Shown here: piece by piece, positions 8,461-16,456 of the stretch
How the letters are laid out: every line of letters begins with the position of its first letter
How positions within the stretch are numbered: the first letter of the stretch is position 1
Source: Pseudomonas protegens
Lineage (GTDB): Bacteria; Pseudomonadota; Gammaproteobacteria; Pseudomonadales; Pseudomonadaceae
Reading direction: 5' to 3'
NCBI RefSeq assembly: GCF_013407925.2
Contig: NZ_CP060201.1
Coordinates: forward strand, 6,433,001-6,497,000
DNA: 64,000 nucleotides
Notes under the pieces: generated by a model
Databases searched by the model: none
Told to the model about the DNA's origin: nothing
The model's input: the letters and a program-made list of their open reading frames with translations, nothing else
Position numbers and translations under genes: made by a program

Positions 8461-9412
8461 TTCCTTGCCACCGGTTGCCGACGCCATGACCGACCACCGC
8501 GAAAACCTCGAAGACGCCGCCATCGACTGGCTGGTGCTGCTGCATTCCGGCCACGCCACGCCAGCCCAGCGCATGGCTTTCCAGCAGTGGCGCCAGCGCA
8601 GCCCGGCGCATGCCGCCGCCGCCGCCGAGGCCCAGCAACTCTGGGGTGACCTGGGGCACACCGAGACCGCGCGGGCGCATCAGGCGCCGCCCGCCGTGGG
8701 GCGCCGGCCACGGCGTTTCTGGCCGGCCCTGGCGGCTTCGTTGCTGCTGGCGGTGGGTTGCGGCATCGGCTGGCAGCAATGGCCGGCCTTGAGCTCGGAC
8801 TACCACACCGGGGTCGGCCAGCAACAGCGCATCACCCTGGCGGACGGCTCGCGGGTCACCCTCAACAGTGGCAGCGCGCTGTCGGTGGCTTATTCGGCGC
8901 ACGAGCGCCGGGTGATCCTGCGCGCCGGCGAGGCGTTGTTCGAACCACTGGCCGACCCGCAGCGGCCGTTCGTGGTCCAGGCCCAGGCCCAGCAACTGCA
9001 AAGCGCCGCCAGTGCCTTCAGCGTGCGTCGTGACAAGGACCAACTGACGGTGGTGGTGCGCGAGGGCCAGGTGCAGTTCAGTGGCGACCACGCACCGGTG
9101 CTGCTCCAGGCCGACCAGCGCCTGCAGTACCAGCCCGGCCAGCCGCTGCTGGCCCAGCAGAGCGTGGACGCCGCCAGCCTGACCGCCTGGCAGCGCGGCA
9201 AGCTGATCTTCAACGGCCGCCCGCTGGGCGAGGTGATCGCCGAGCTGGAGCGCTATCAGCACGGGCGCATCCTGATTTCCGACGGCCAGTTGGCGGCCCT
9301 GGCGATCAGCGGGGTGTTCGACCTGCACGACCCGCAAGGCTCGCTCAAGGCCTTGCAGCAGCGCTATCCGCTGCAAGTGACCTACTTGCCCTGGTTGGCG
9401 CTTTTGCACTGA
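8453..9412 (+). CDS. FecR-family anti-sigma / signal transducer
   Basis: This 319-residue inner-membrane regulator holds the adjacent ECF sigma factor and receives the signal from the receptor's periplasmic STN domain. The N-terminal cytosolic sigma-binding segment (AIDWLVLLHSG, FQQWRQRSPAHAAA) covers about residues 20-65. One TM helix follows at about 86-104 (FWPALAASLLLAVGCGIGW). The periplasmic FecR domain runs from about 115 (RITLADGSRVTLNSGSALSV) and the C-terminal receptor-facing domain from about 245 (GRPLGEVIAELERYQHGRI). Gene order sigma, fecR, receptor on one strand is the standard cell-surface signalling unit. Confidence 0.95.
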   Translation: MNNSLPPVADAMTDHRENLEDAAIDWLVLLHSGHATPAQRMAFQQWRQRSPAHAAAAAEAQQLWGDLGHTETARAHQAPPAVGRRPRRFWPALAASLLLAVGCGIGWQQWPALSSDYHTGVGQQQRITLADGSRVTLNSGSALSVAYSAHERRVILRAGEALFEPLADPQRPFVVQAQAQQLQSAASAFSVRRDKDQLTVVVREGQVQFSGDHAPVLLQADQRLQYQPGQPLLAQQSVDAASLTAWQRGKLIFNGRPLGEVIAELERYQHGRILISDGQLAALAISGVFDLHDPQGSLKALQQRYPLQVTYLPWLALLH

Positions 9413-9478
9413 GGCAAATTTTTTTGCCCGACGCATTGCAAGTTCCTCGACGGGAAATCGTCGTAGTGAGACTGAGAA

Positions 9479-9497
9479 GACAATCATTCTCATTGAC
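9479..9497. promoter_or_regulatory. Candidate Fur box before the TonB receptor gene
   Basis: GACAATCATTCTCATTGAC matches the 19-bp Fur consensus at 13 of 19 positions by eye, and contains the AATCATTCTCATT core usual in pseudomonad Fur sites. It lies 29 bp upstream of the GTG start of the receptor, in the 113-bp gap after fecR. The receptor could thus be Fur-controlled directly as well as through the sigma factor. Confidence 0.55.
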
Positions 9498-9525
9498 GTC
9501 ATTTCAACCGGCTGGGAAGGAACAC

Positions 9526-12012
9526 GTGAAAGCTATGTTCAAGCTGTCGACACTGGGGCGCGGCCACCAGATCATGCGCCGCACATTACTGGCCCAGGCG
9601 CTGTTCGCCGGGGCCTTGAGCCCGGTTCTGGCGCTGGCCGAGGAGGCCGCCACGCTCACGCAGGCCGGCAGTGCCGAGGAACGGCGGGTCTTGCTGAACC
9701 TGCCGGCCCAGCCCCTGGATCAGGCGCTGACCCGCTTCGCCGATCAGGCCGAGCTGCGCCTGCTGTACACCACCAGCGATGTCGCGGGCCTGCGATCCAC
9801 CGCGCTCGACGGCGAGCTCACGGTGGCCCAGGCCCTGCAGAGCCTGCTGGCCGGCAGTGGCATGAGCTGGTCGTTCAGCGACGGCCGCACGGTGATCCTG
9901 CGCCGCGCGGCGGCTCCGGCTGCGAGCCTGGATCTCAAGCCGACCCAGGTCAGCGTGGCGTCGCGCACCAGCGCCGCCATCAGCGAGATTCCCGGCACGG
10001 TGTGGGTGGTGGAGCAGAGCCAGCTACGGGAACAGTTGAGCACCGGGGTCAGCCTCAAGGAGGCCATCGGCAAGCTGGTGCCGGGCCTCGACCTGGCCCC
10101 GGAAGGGCGCACCAACTACGGCCAGAACATGCGCGGGCGCAACGTCCTGGTGATGATCGACGGGGTCAGCCAGAACAGCTCCCGGGGCCTGTCCCGGCAG
10201 TTCGACAGTATTTCGCCGTTCAACGTCGAGCGGGTTGAAGTGCTGTCCGGGGCCAGCGCCATCTACGGCGGCGGCGCCACCGGCGGCATCATCAACATCG
10301 TCACCAAGAAAGGCGAGCCGGGCCCGGCGCGCTTCGAGACACAGCTGGGGGCCAGCAGCGGCTTCAACAACAGCGACGACCTGACCACTCGCATCGCCCA
10401 ATCGGTGAGTGGCGGCAACGAGGCCATCAGCGGCCGGCTGGCAGTGGCGGGGGAGCAGAACCAGGCGTTCTATGACGGTGCCGGCCAGCAGATCTTTATC
10501 GACAACACCCAGACCGACCTGCAGTACAACCGTACCCTGGACCTGATGGGCAGCCTGGCCCTGCAGTTCAACGAGGAGCAGAGCCTGGACCTGCTGGCCC
10601 AGTACTACGACTCCGGCAACCACGGCAGCACCGGGATCTACTTTCCCAACCTCAGGTACAAGGCGCCGTCCAACCTGGAGGACGCCGAGCTGCGCGGCGG
10701 CTATTCCACCGACCTGGAGCCGCGCACCAAGCGCCTGCTGCTCAACGCCAACTACCACCACAGCGACGTGCTCGGCCAGGATTTCTACCTGCAGGCCTCG
10801 TACCGCAAGGAAGACGACAACTTCTTCCCGTTCCCTTACTACAACAGCGGCAGCCCGGCCGGCTCCAAGGGCGTGTACTTCGCCGCCTCGCAGCAGAACT
10901 TCGAGGTCACCAGCCTCAAGGCGCTGTTCGCCAAGGAGTTCGAGGCGTTCAAGCTGACCTACGGCGTGGACCTGGACCGCGAGCGCTTCAACGCCGAGCA
11001 GAGCACTTTCGACCAGGGCATTTCCTCGGGCAGTGGCGGCCTCGACCTGGTGACCCAGAGCAAGGCGCCGCGCTATCCCAGCTACCGGGTCGATGGCCTG
11101 TCCGGCTACGCCCAGCTGGACTGGCACGCCACCGACCACCTGACGGTATCCGGCGGCTACCGGCGCCAGCAGATGGACGTGGATGTCGGCCAGTTCAAGA
11201 ACGTGCCCGGCGGCAGCAACGACTATGCGGTCAACCTCTACAACCTGGGCAGCATCTACGACTTCAAGAACGGCCATCAGCTGTGGGTCAACTACGGCGA
11301 GGGCTTCGATCTGCCGGACCCGGCCAAGTTCTACGGCAAGCCGGGGCTGAGCGTGGACGACAACCCGCTGGCCGGGATCAAGAGCCGCCAGGTGGAAACC
11401 GGCTGGCGCTTCTTTGATAGCGACTGGGACGCCCAGGCGGCGCTGTACTACATCTGGTCGGACAAGGTGATCACCACCGACCAGGCCACCCTGACCATCG
11501 ACGTCAAGGACCAGAAGAGCCGCGACTATGGTTTCGAGAGCGCCCTGACCCGGCATTTGCCGAGCGGCTGGGAGTTGGGCGGCACCCTGCACGCGGTGCG
11601 TTCCGAGGAGGAGGGCAAGAACGGCGGCTGGCAGAAGCGTGATGCGCGGTATGCCTCGCTGTCCAAGCTCACCGCCTTCGTCGGCTGGAAGGGCGACAGC
11701 AGCAGCGTGCGCCTGCAGGGCAACCATGCCTTTACCCTTAAGGACGACGCGGTCAAGCAGATCGACGCCACCCACAGCGTCGACGCGCCCAACACCATCG
11801 ACGGCTACACCACCTTCGACCTGCTGGGCAGCCACGACACCGCGTTCGGCACCTTCAGCGGCGGTATCCAGAACCTGCTGGACAAACAGTACAGCACCGT
11901 CTGGGGCCAGCGCGCCAAGCTGTTCTACTCGCCGACCTACGGCCCGGACTACCTCTACGACTACCAGGGCCGGGGCCGCACCTACACCCTGACCTGGACC
12001 ATGGCCTACTGA
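9526..12012 (+). CDS. TonB-dependent siderophore receptor with N-terminal STN signalling domain
   Basis: This outer-membrane ferric-siderophore receptor has 828 residues. After a signal peptide ending near SPVLALA there is an STN domain at about residues 45-110 (LPAQPLDQALTRFADQAELRLLY), which contacts FecR in transducer-type receptors. The plug domain follows (AISEIPGTVWVVEQSQL; RVEVLSGASAIYGGGATGG; INIVTKKG), then the beta-barrel ending in aromatic TLTWTMAY. The GTG at 9526 is favoured by GGAAGG five bases upstream; an in-frame ATG at 9535 is too far from it. The siderophore is not identifiable by eye; FpvA/FoxA/FiuA-like receptors share this layout. A REPIN follows the stop codon. Confidence 0.95.
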   Translation: MKAMFKLSTLGRGHQIMRRTLLAQALFAGALSPVLALAEEAATLTQAGSAEERRVLLNLPAQPLDQALTRFADQAELRLLYTTSDVAGLRSTALDGELTVAQALQSLLAGSGMSWSFSDGRTVILRRAAAPAASLDLKPTQVSVASRTSAAISEIPGTVWVVEQSQLREQLSTGVSLKEAIGKLVPGLDLAPEGRTNYGQNMRGRNVLVMIDGVSQNSSRGLSRQFDSISPFNVERVEVLSGASAIYGGGATGGIINIVTKKGEPGPARFETQLGASSGFNNSDDLTTRIAQSVSGGNEAISGRLAVAGEQNQAFYDGAGQQIFIDNTQTDLQYNRTLDLMGSLALQFNEEQSLDLLAQYYDSGNHGSTGIYFPNLRYKAPSNLEDAELRGGYSTDLEPRTKRLLLNANYHHSDVLGQDFYLQASYRKEDDNFFPFPYYNSGSPAGSKGVYFAASQQNFEVTSLKALFAKEFEAFKLTYGVDLDRERFNAEQSTFDQGISSGSGGLDLVTQSKAPRYPSYRVDGLSGYAQLDWHATDHLTVSGGYRRQQMDVDVGQFKNVPGGSNDYAVNLYNLGSIYDFKNGHQLWVNYGEGFDLPDPAKFYGKPGLSVDDNPLAGIKSRQVETGWRFFDSDWDAQAALYYIWSDKVITTDQATLTIDVKDQKSRDYGFESALTRHLPSGWELGGTLHAVRSEEEGKNGGWQKRDARYASLSKLTAFVGWKGDSSSVRLQGNHAFTLKDDAVKQIDATHSVDAPNTIDGYTTFDLLGSHDTAFGTFSGGIQNLLDKQYSTVWGQRAKLFYSPTYGPDYLYDYQGRGRTYTLTWTMAY

Positions 12013-12018
12013 TGTTGC

Positions 12019-12130
12019 TGTAGCCGCTGCCGAGCGCCGGCGAGGCTTGGCAATTCCCGGCCGGACACCTTGGAGGGCACCAGGATTCTGCGACCCTGCG
12101 GGTCGTTCGCAGCCTGCGGCAGCGGCTACA
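12019..12130. repeat. REPIN: two REP elements in inverted orientation
   Basis: TGTAGCCGCTGCCG at 12019-12032 is repeated exactly in inverse as CGGCAGCGGCTACA at 12117-12130, with about 84 bp between. An inner palindrome (CGACCCTGCGGGTCG) lies in the right half. This is the paired arrangement called a REPIN. It directly follows the receptor gene and may also act as a transcript-end hairpin. Confidence 0.85.
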
Positions 12131-12149
12131 TAATCTCCCGCCAGTACTC

Positions 12150-12178
12150 AGCCTCCTGACAGAAACTGTCAGGAGGCT
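12150..12178. promoter_or_regulatory. Perfect 13-bp inverted repeat, probable operator of the WYL regulator
   Basis: The arms AGCCTCCTGACAG and CTGTCAGGAGGCT are exact reverse complements around the spacer AAA. The palindrome ends 40 bp before the GTG of the YafY-like regulator, a promoter-proximal position suited to autoregulation. It is not followed by a T-run, so a terminator is unlikely. A half copy (CTGACAGGA) is found at 12922-12930, at the end of the same gene and upstream of the next. Confidence 0.6.
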
Positions 12179-12218
12179 CTGGTAGTCTGCGCCGGTGTTT
12201 TTTCCGGAGTGCACCTGC

Positions 12219-12935
12219 GTGTCGCGAGCCAGTCGTTTACTCACCCTGTTGCAGATGCTGCGCGGCAAGAGCCGTCCGGTGACCGCCGCCACTCTGGCGG
12301 CGGAGCTGGAGGTGTCCGAGCGCACCCTGTACCGCGACATTGCCGAGCTGACCTCCCTCGGCGCGCCGATCTACGGCGAGGCCGGCATCGGCTATGTGTT
12401 GCGCAGCGGGCTGTTCCTGCCGCCGTTGATGCTCAATGCCGATGAAACCGAGGCCGTGGTCCTGGGCTTGCGCTATGTCGATCAGCGCGGTGACGAGGTA
12501 TTGAGCAAGGCGGCCGCCGATGCCATGGCCAAGATCGCCGCCGTGCTGGCTCCGGCAGCCCAGGATGCGCTGCGCAACCCGACCTTGCTGCCGGGACCCG
12601 CCGGCTGGGGCTTTCCCGACAACCGCGTGTCGTTGAACGTGTTCCGCCAGGCGATCCGCCATCAGGCCAAGCTGCTGATCGACTATGCCGACGTCAACCG
12701 CAACCCCAGCCAGCGGCTGATCTGGCCGCTGGCCCTGGGCTTTCTCAATGAGGCCCGGGTGATCGTCGCCTGGTGCGAGCTGCGGGGCGATTACCGGACC
12801 TTTCGCACCGATCGCATCGCCGCGGCCCAGGAGCAGGGCCAGTTGTATCCGGGGCGGCGCAGCGACTGGCTGCGGGCCTGGCGCAAGGGCCTGCAGGGAG
12901 ACGATCAGGGCCGATTCACTGCTGACAGGAAATGA
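12219..12935 (+). CDS. YafY/WYL-type HTH transcriptional regulator
   Basis: This 238-residue regulator has an N-terminal HTH_11 domain (RASRLLTLLQMLRGKSRPVT, then LAAELEVSERTLYRDIAEL, residues about 3-60). A WYL-like ligand-sensing domain covers about residues 140-210 (IRHQAKLLIDYADVNRNPSQ, RVIVAWCELRGDYRTFR). The GTG at 12219 has GGAG eight bases before it and starts directly at the HTH; the longer in-frame TTT/TTG region upstream lacks support. YafY-type regulators usually control a neighbouring gene, here probably the small NTF2-like protein 52 bp downstream, and themselves. The palindrome just upstream supports this. The ligand is unknown. Confidence 0.88.
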   Translation: MSRASRLLTLLQMLRGKSRPVTAATLAAELEVSERTLYRDIAELTSLGAPIYGEAGIGYVLRSGLFLPPLMLNADETEAVVLGLRYVDQRGDEVLSKAAADAMAKIAAVLAPAAQDALRNPTLLPGPAGWGFPDNRVSLNVFRQAIRHQAKLLIDYADVNRNPSQRLIWPLALGFLNEARVIVAWCELRGDYRTFRTDRIAAAQEQGQLYPGRRSDWLRAWRKGLQGDDQGRFTADRK

Positions 12936-12987
12936 CGCAAGGGCGCTTTAGCATGGCGTCCTCGTTCAACAGCAAGGAGCTTTTGTC

Positions 12988-13317
12988 ATGTCGACCACCG
13001 ACCCTTTCCTGGCCCTGGCCATCGTCGCTTATGTCGCCGCGGTGAACCGCGGCGACAGCAGCGTGGCGGCGTCGATCTTCACCGCCCGGGCGCAGATTTT
13101 CGATGAGCGTGAGCACTGCGTGGGCCCGCAGCAGATTGCCCGCTGGATGGGCGCGGGCGCGCGTCGCCTGGAAGTCCTCGGGGTTCAGCGGCGCACCGGG
13201 AAAATCTTGCTCGACAGCCGGGTGTGCGGTGATTTCCCCGGCAGCCCCCAGGTCTTGCGTCACACCTTCCGCCTGGATGCCCAGGGCCGGATCGAGCGCC
13301 TGGACATCTCGCGCTGA
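12988..13317 (+). CDS. NTF2-like / SnoaL-like small protein
   Basis: This 109-residue protein has the cone-shaped NTF2/SnoaL fold pattern: an opening helix (LALAIVAYVAAVNRGDSSVAA), FTARAQIFDE, a short helix with QQIARWMGAGARR and a C-terminal sheet (VLRHTFRLDAQGRIERLDIS). Such proteins act as isomerases, hydrolases or ligand binders; no catalytic residues are assigned here, so the activity is unknown. A clear AAGGAG lies nine bases before the ATG. It follows the WYL regulator on the same strand and is its most likely target or partner. Confidence 0.75.
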   Translation: MSTTDPFLALAIVAYVAAVNRGDSSVAASIFTARAQIFDEREHCVGPQQIARWMGAGARRLEVLGVQRRTGKILLDSRVCGDFPGSPQVLRHTFRLDAQGRIERLDISR

Positions 13318-13318
13318 T

Positions 13319-13345
13319 CTAGCCGCTGCCGCAGGCTGCGAACGG
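13319..13345. repeat. REP element (TAGCCGCTGCCGCAGGCTGCG)
   Basis: Directly after the NTF2-like gene the sequence runs CTAGCCGCTGCCGCAGGCTG, a near-consensus REP head of the same family as 6127 and 12019. A weak inverted partner (GCGCAGCCTCGCGGGC) occurs around 13395-13415, so this may be a decayed REPIN. Confidence 0.65.
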
Positions 13346-13485
13346 CACGCAGGGCGCAAGGGTCCTGGGAACGCCCGCAAGATCCGGCAGTCATTGCGCA
13401 GCCTCGCGGGCGCGGCGGCCACGGATCAGGCCTGGAGCGGCGGGTGGTGGCATACTGCGGCTCTTTGCCAGGAGGCCTGCGGCCC

Positions 13486-14613
13486 ATGCCATTCGATTCG
13501 CCCATGAGCGCCTACCGGCATGCCCTGGAGCAGGACGGCTTTGTCGCCGATCCGGCCCAGGCGCGTGCGGTGCAGGCCTTGCAAGAGTGTCACGAGGCGC
13601 TGCATCAGGGGCGCAAGCCGGTGCAGGGGGTCTATCTGTGGGGCGCGGTCGGGCGTGGCAAGACCTGGCTCATGGATCAGTTCCACCAGAGCCTCAGGGT
13701 GCCGGCCCGGCGTCAGCATTTTCATCACTTCATGGGCTGGGTGCACCAGCGCTCGTTCCAGCTCACCGGCATCGCCGATCCCTTGCAGGCCCTGGCCCGG
13801 GAGCTTGCCGCAGAGGTGCGGGTGCTGTGTTTCGATGAGCTGTACGTCAACGATATCGGCGATGCGATCATTCTCGGGCGCCTGTTCCAGGTGATGTTCG
13901 AACAGGGGGTGGTCATGGTCTGTACCTCCAACCAGCCCCCCGAGCAGTTGTATGCCGATGGCTTCAACCGCGAGCGCTTCCTGCCGGCCATCGACGCCAT
14001 CCGCCGGCACCTGCAGGTGCTGGCGGTGGGCGGCGAGCAGGACCACCGCTTGCACCCTGGCGCCGCCGCGCAGCGCTACTGGCTGAGTGTCGAGGGCCAG
14101 CCCAGCGCCCTGGAACCGCTGTTTCGCCAGTTGAGTGCCGGGCAGGCGGTGTCCAGCGAGCCGCTGCTGATCGGCTATCGGCCGGTACGGGTGGTCAAGG
14201 CCGCCACGACGGTGATCTGGTGCCGCTTTGCCGACCTTTGCGAGCAGCCGTTCTCGGCCATGGATTTCATGGCCCTGTGCGACCGCTACAGCGCCATCCT
14301 CCTCAGCGAGGTGCCCAATCTCAGTGCCCGGCAACGTCCGGGGCGCATTGCCCGGGGCACCGAGGACGGGGCCCAGCGGGTGGTGGCGGGAGATCGGGAG
14401 CTGCCGCAACTGTCGATCCACGACGACAGCGTGCGGCGCTTCATCGCCCTGGTGGACGAATGCTACGACCGTGGAGTGCCGCTGTACCTGGAGGCCCGGG
14501 TGCCGATGGAGCAGCTGTACACCGAGGGCTACCTGGAGTTTGCCTTCCGCCGCACCCTCAGCCGCCTGCGGGAAATGCAGCTGCAGCGCTTTGCCCGGCA
14601 GCCAGGCGCTTGA
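13486..14613 (+). CDS. zapE: ZapE / AFG1-like AAA ATPase
   Basis: This is a predicted cytoplasmic P-loop ATPase of the ZapE (YhcM)/AFG1 family. E. coli ZapE binds FtsZ and is needed for division under stress. The protein has 375 residues, the same as E. coli ZapE. The Walker A is GVYLWGAVGRGKTWLMD (about residues 50-66), Walker B is VLCFDELYVND with the family tryptophan/aspartate context, and sensor-1-like MVCTSNQPPEQLY follows. GGAGG ten bases upstream supports the ATG at 13486; the open frame extends 14 codons further up without support. Pseudomonads usually have another zapE beside rpsI/petA, so this may be a second paralogue, which cannot be checked within the window. Confidence 0.88.
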   Translation: MPFDSPMSAYRHALEQDGFVADPAQARAVQALQECHEALHQGRKPVQGVYLWGAVGRGKTWLMDQFHQSLRVPARRQHFHHFMGWVHQRSFQLTGIADPLQALARELAAEVRVLCFDELYVNDIGDAIILGRLFQVMFEQGVVMVCTSNQPPEQLYADGFNRERFLPAIDAIRRHLQVLAVGGEQDHRLHPGAAAQRYWLSVEGQPSALEPLFRQLSAGQAVSSEPLLIGYRPVRVVKAATTVIWCRFADLCEQPFSAMDFMALCDRYSAILLSEVPNLSARQRPGRIARGTEDGAQRVVAGDRELPQLSIHDDSVRRFIALVDECYDRGVPLYLEARVPMEQLYTEGYLEFAFRRTLSRLREMQLQRFARQPGA

Positions 14614-14771
14614 AAGGGCAATGATTGCGGCTGATGCGAGTGGTTTCCATTGCTTAGGATTTTTCTCTCGCCAGTGGCGGGGCTCTCTTCGTTTGGTCAA
14701 ATCCATTGGCCTACAATTCAGGCCGCCCGAGCCCTGAGCGCTCGCTTCCAATACCTTGATCGAGGATGAAC

Positions 14772-15263
14772 ATGGACGTTGCCGATGTCGTGGTGCTGCA
14801 AGCCAGTTACAGCAATCCGGTGCATGCCGAAGCCATAGGTGTACTGCTCAACCACTATGCCGAGGACCCCATGGGCGGTGGTCGGCCCCTGGCGCAGGAC
14901 CTGCTCCAGCAATTGCCGGCGGAGCTGGCCAAGCGACCTCAGGCGTTCAGTGTGCTGGCCTTTGCCGGCGGCCAGCCGGTGGGGCTGGTGAACTGCTTCG
15001 AAGGCTTTTCCACCTTTGCCTGTCGGCCCCTGGTGAATGTCCATGATGTGCTGGTGCTCGACGGCTTTCGCGGCCAGGGCCTGAGCAAGCGGATGCTGCA
15101 GAAGGTCGAGGACATCGCCCGGCAACGGGGCTGCTGCAAGATCACCCTCGAGGTGCTGGAGGGCAATGCCCGGGCGCAGGCGGCCTACCAGGCCTGCGGT
15201 TTCACCGATGCCAGGCTCGATCCGGCCCATGGCCGCATGCTGTTCTGGAGTAAAGCCTTGTAA
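14772..15263 (+). CDS. GNAT family N-acetyltransferase
   Basis: This 163-residue acetyltransferase has a typical acetyl-CoA fold: LVNCFEGFSTFACRPL, VHDVLVLDGFRGQGLSKRML (motif A with R/Q-G-x-G-L) and NARAQAAYQACGFTDARLD (motif B, the AAxxAYxxxGF helix). The ATG at 14772 has GAGG six bases before it; an in-frame ATG at 14766 would lie directly on that site, so the shorter form is preferred. Its stop codon overlaps the ATG of the chromate transporter by one base, so the pair is probably one operon. The acceptor substrate cannot be inferred. Confidence 0.88.
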   Translation: MDVADVVVLQASYSNPVHAEAIGVLLNHYAEDPMGGGRPLAQDLLQQLPAELAKRPQAFSVLAFAGGQPVGLVNCFEGFSTFACRPLVNVHDVLVLDGFRGQGLSKRMLQKVEDIARQRGCCKITLEVLEGNARAQAAYQACGFTDARLDPAHGRMLFWSKAL

Positions 15264-16456
15264 TGGCCGATCTCACCCCCGCCTCCGACCCCAGCGCGAC
15301 CCGGGACAGCCCCTGGCAGATTTTCCTGATGTTCCTGCGCCTGGGGCTGACGTCCTTCGGTGGGCCGGTGGCGCATCTGGGGTATTTCCGTCAGGAGTTC
15401 GTCCAGCGCCGCCGCTGGCTGGGGGAGGCGGCCTACGCCGAGCTGGTTGCCCTGTGCCAGTTTCTGCCGGGACCGGCCAGCAGCAAGGTCGGGATTGTCC
15501 TGGGGCTGTCGCGGGCGGGCTTGCCGGGTGCCTTGTGCGCCTGGCTCGGTTTCACCCTGCCGTCGGCGCTGGCGCTGGCCTTGCTGGCGCTGGGCATCGG
15601 CAGCGGCGTGCCTCCCGGGGTGCTCAAGGGCTTGCAAATGGTGGCGGTCGCCGTGGTCGCCCTGGCGCTGTGGGGCATGGCCCGCAGCCTGTGTCGCGGT
15701 GCCTTGCGCATCGCCATTGCCTTGCTGGCCGCCTGGCTGGTGCTGCGCTGGCCGGGCCTGGGCGCCCAGTTGCTGGTGATGCTGCTGGCGGCGCTGGCCG
15801 GGACCTGGCTGATCACCCCGGCGGCCCGGAGCGAGGTCGATGCCCTTGCGCCCTGGGGCAGCCGGCGCCTGGGTGGGCTGCTACTGGCGCTGGCTGCGCT
15901 GTTGTTGCTGGTGCTGCCCTGGCTGTCGGCGCTGTGGCCAAACACCTGGCTGCGCCTGTTCGACGGCTTTTATCGCATCGGCGCCCTGGTCTTTGGCGGC
16001 GGGCACGTGGTGTTGCCGCTGTTGCAGAGTCAGGTCGTGGCGTCCGGCTGGATCAGCGATCCCCTGTTCATGACCGGCTATGCCAGCGCCCAGGCGGTGC
16101 CGGGGCCGTTGTTCAGTGTCGCGGCGTTCATCGGCGCGGCCATCGACGGCTGGCCGGGGGCCTTGATCTGTCTGCTGGCGATCTTCTTGCCGGGCTTTTT
16201 GCTGGTGATCGGTGTGCTGCCGTTCTGGCAGACCTTGCGCCAACGCCGGCGCATCCAGGCGGCGCTGGCCGGGGTCAATGCCGCGGTGGTGGGGGTGCTG
16301 GCGGCGGCGCTGTACCAGCCGCTGTGGACCAGCAGCGTGACCGGGCCGGCAGAGTTGCTGGCGGTGCTGCTGGCCCTGGTGTTGCTGCGCAGCGGCCGGG
16401 TGCCGCCCTGGGCCCTGGTGCTGCTGGGGGCGGCGCTGGGCGGCTGGCTGCTCTAG
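15263..16456 (+). CDS. chrA: Chromate transporter, ChrA (two CHR domains)
   Basis: This inner-membrane ion transporter of the CHR superfamily exports chromate using the proton gradient. The 397-residue long form carries both halves: an N-terminal CHR domain (LRLGLTSFGGPVAHLGYF, CQFLPGPASSKVGI) and a C-terminal one (YRIGALVFGGGHVVLPLLQ, AQAVPGPLFSVAAFIG). Conserved FGG and PGP motifs are present in both. It starts on the last base of the GNAT stop. Its 3' end overlaps by 4 bp with the convergent histidine kinase gene. Whether the neighbouring two-component system controls it is not evident, because they converge. Confidence 0.93.
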   Translation: MADLTPASDPSATRDSPWQIFLMFLRLGLTSFGGPVAHLGYFRQEFVQRRRWLGEAAYAELVALCQFLPGPASSKVGIVLGLSRAGLPGALCAWLGFTLPSALALALLALGIGSGVPPGVLKGLQMVAVAVVALALWGMARSLCRGALRIAIALLAAWLVLRWPGLGAQLLVMLLAALAGTWLITPAARSEVDALAPWGSRRLGGLLLALAALLLLVLPWLSALWPNTWLRLFDGFYRIGALVFGGGHVVLPLLQSQVVASGWISDPLFMTGYASAQAVPGPLFSVAAFIGAAIDGWPGALICLLAIFLPGFLLVIGVLPFWQTLRQRRRIQAALAGVNAAVVGVLAAALYQPLWTSSVTGPAELLAVLLALVLLRSGRVPPWALVLLGAALGGWLL

